Source of the DNA: Bacteroidota bacterium
GTDB taxonomy: Bacteria; Bacteroidota; Bacteroidia; Chitinophagales; Chitinophagaceae
Assembly (NCBI GenBank): GCA_018268135.1
Contig: JAFDXD010000010.1
Coordinates: forward strand, 1 to 54,361
Direction of reading: 5' to 3'
DNA: 54,361 nt
Numbering within the stretch: the stretch's first letter is position 1; each line of letters starts with the position of its first letter. A model generated the notes under the pieces. It was given only the letters and a program-made list of their open reading frames with translations. It was not told where the DNA came from and made no database searches. Position numbers and translations under genes: made by a program. This document shows positions 53,376 to 54,361 of this stretch, in pieces.

Positions 53376-53386
53376 AATAAGTAATC

Positions 53387-54361
53387 ATGACCAAAAAGAT
53401 AATGATTATAACGCTTATGGCTCTTTTTCATATTCATGGTGCTTTTGCCCAGGATTGCAAAACTTCAAACGATCTTGCAACTGTTCCGGGAAAATATCAA
53501 ACTGCAGCACAATATCCCTGGCCCGCAGTTAGAGCCGAATATTTTAATAATTTGACCACGGCAGCAGATAAGGCTTTGGCTAAGCAAACGCTGAATCAAA
53601 TTGAAAAAATTGAAGCACAAAGTCATGCAGGTTTTAATCTAACCGGTGGTAATTGGGAGAACTACTATGCAACCAAAGGATATGGCAATTATAGCAATGT
53701 AAAATTGGCCCAGTACAATTTTGAGTCTTCGCTGCATGAGTATTTTTGTTTGAATGGCAAGCTTAAAAGAAACGATGAGGCAGGAACCATTTTGCGTATT
53801 TATGTAAATGCCATCCCTACCAACACCCTCAATCGTTTTTTAGATTATCCTTTTGGCAGCAGCATGGGTGAGTATGATTTTGGATTTCAATTCAAGGATT
53901 GGAAAAACCATAAATCAGTAAATGTAAATGACCCCTTGATTAGTTTGTTTAATTATTTCTCCTGCAATAGTGCGCAGCTCATTCAGGTAATCAATTCAGG
54001 TGAAGGATATTTTCAGGATGTTGCCGAAAAAGATATTAAACCAAACAACCGTAACAATTTCATTTACCGGTACTGGTTTGTAAAGAAAAAAGATATTCCC
54101 GTTTTAGTACCGGTAAGCAGAAAAGAATATTTGCAAAGCCTGTTGGAATATTATGAAAGGGAAAAACTTTATTTTCCAAAATTGATTACAGAATTAACCT
54201 CCAACCACAATAAGTCCATTGAACGAAATTATGGGAACTGGGAGGCAGATGTAGCCGATAAAATTGCTATTGTAAAAAAAGTATTAAGCGAAAATAAAGA
54301 AGAGTGGCTAATGAAACAGGCTGTAATAAACCGTATAGAAGATAATGCCCAAAACTATAAA
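53387..54361 (+). CDS. Secreted LVPVSRK-motif protein, module copy 2 (truncated by window edge)
   Basis: The frame is open from ATG 53387 to the right edge (325 residues visible). A signal peptide ends AFA before Q (residue ~21). LNQIEKIEAQSHAGFNLTG corresponds to IEKLEEASRKDFILTG in the 49840 protein, and IPVLVPVSRKEYLQSLLEY matches VPLLVPVSRKQYLEDMLEY. NKEEWLMKQAVINR matches QKSEWLNKPAVVEK. It starts 11 nt after the preceding gene, with no Hcp-like gene between. The C-terminus lies outside the window. Confidence 0.8.
   Translation, partial: MTKKIMIITLMALFHIHGAFAQDCKTSNDLATVPGKYQTAAQYPWPAVRAEYFNNLTTAADKALAKQTLNQIEKIEAQSHAGFNLTGGNWENYYATKGYGNYSNVKLAQYNFESSLHEYFCLNGKLKRNDEAGTILRIYVNAIPTNTLNRFLDYPFGSSMGEYDFGFQFKDWKNHKSVNVNDPLISLFNYFSCNSAQLIQVINSGEGYFQDVAEKDIKPNNRNNFIYRYWFVKKKDIPVLVPVSRKEYLQSLLEYYEREKLYFPKLITELTSNHNKSIERNYGNWEADVADKIAIVKKVLSENKEEWLMKQAVINRIEDNAQNYK

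Noticed and set aside
44353-54361. Prophage or gene-transfer-agent structural genes
   Set aside because: All large proteins carry signal peptides, and no capsid, portal, terminase or tail proteins are recognisable.

Overview
The window is AT-rich chromosomal DNA of a Bacteroidota bacterium, most likely order Chitinophagales (Chitinophagaceae-like). The signs are Bacteroidota-type promoters (TTG, about 20 nt, TAnnTTTG), almost no Shine-Dalgarno sequences, many exported proteins cleaved after an A-Q pair, and gene types typical of the group (lamin-tail/SbsA surface protein, DUF6970 lipoprotein, propeller-type histidine kinase, YpdA, PaaG/PaaI/PaaY). Genus assignment is not possible from sequence reading alone.

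Positions 1-28.1 kb are mostly housekeeping genes on both strands: a truncated surface protein, asd with a possible attenuator leader, a lone korB-like subunit, paaG-paaI-paaY, obgE, a CPBP protease, fabH, a lipid kinase, a membrane patatin, ctaA, rnhB, tsaC/sua5, a PfkB kinase, a LuxR-type HTH remnant, a CocE/NonD hydrolase, prfA, an amidohydrolase, tRNA-Phe(GAA), ligA, a NUMOD4/HNH protein, a GH3 beta-glucosidase and ypdA.

Positions 28.3-54.4 kb form a different, accessory-looking region. It holds two NarL/LuxR-type two-component systems (kinase 29067-32174 with regulator 32224-32847; regulator 41532-42146 with kinase 42168-44117), an OmpA-domain protein, and about ten large signal-peptide proteins, most of unknown family. 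It also holds a phosphodiesterase-like protein with an unusual active-site residue, an esterase, and a RAYT/IS200-type HUH transposase beside its own palindromic elements. A second palindromic repeat family is scattered through intergenic gaps. Near the right end a secreted TPR protein and a secreted protein carrying an LVPVSRK-type motif occur as a pair twice in tandem (47056-51129 and 51222-54361), the first pair enclosing a small signal-peptide protein with an Hcp-like sequence pattern.

The most interesting observation is that the promoters of the genes at 44353, 47056 and 51222 are built alike: an AATCAT-N8-ATGATT inverted repeat, a -33 triplet in its right arm, exactly 20 nt, then TACTTTTA. 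A degenerate copy lies 48 nt upstream of the second kinase start. A related CACTTTTTTGTGAT element occupies the same position upstream of the first response regulator and the OmpA gene. This suggests two related two-component regulators, each probably self-regulated, driving a regulon of envelope or secreted proteins whose function is not recognisable from sequence.
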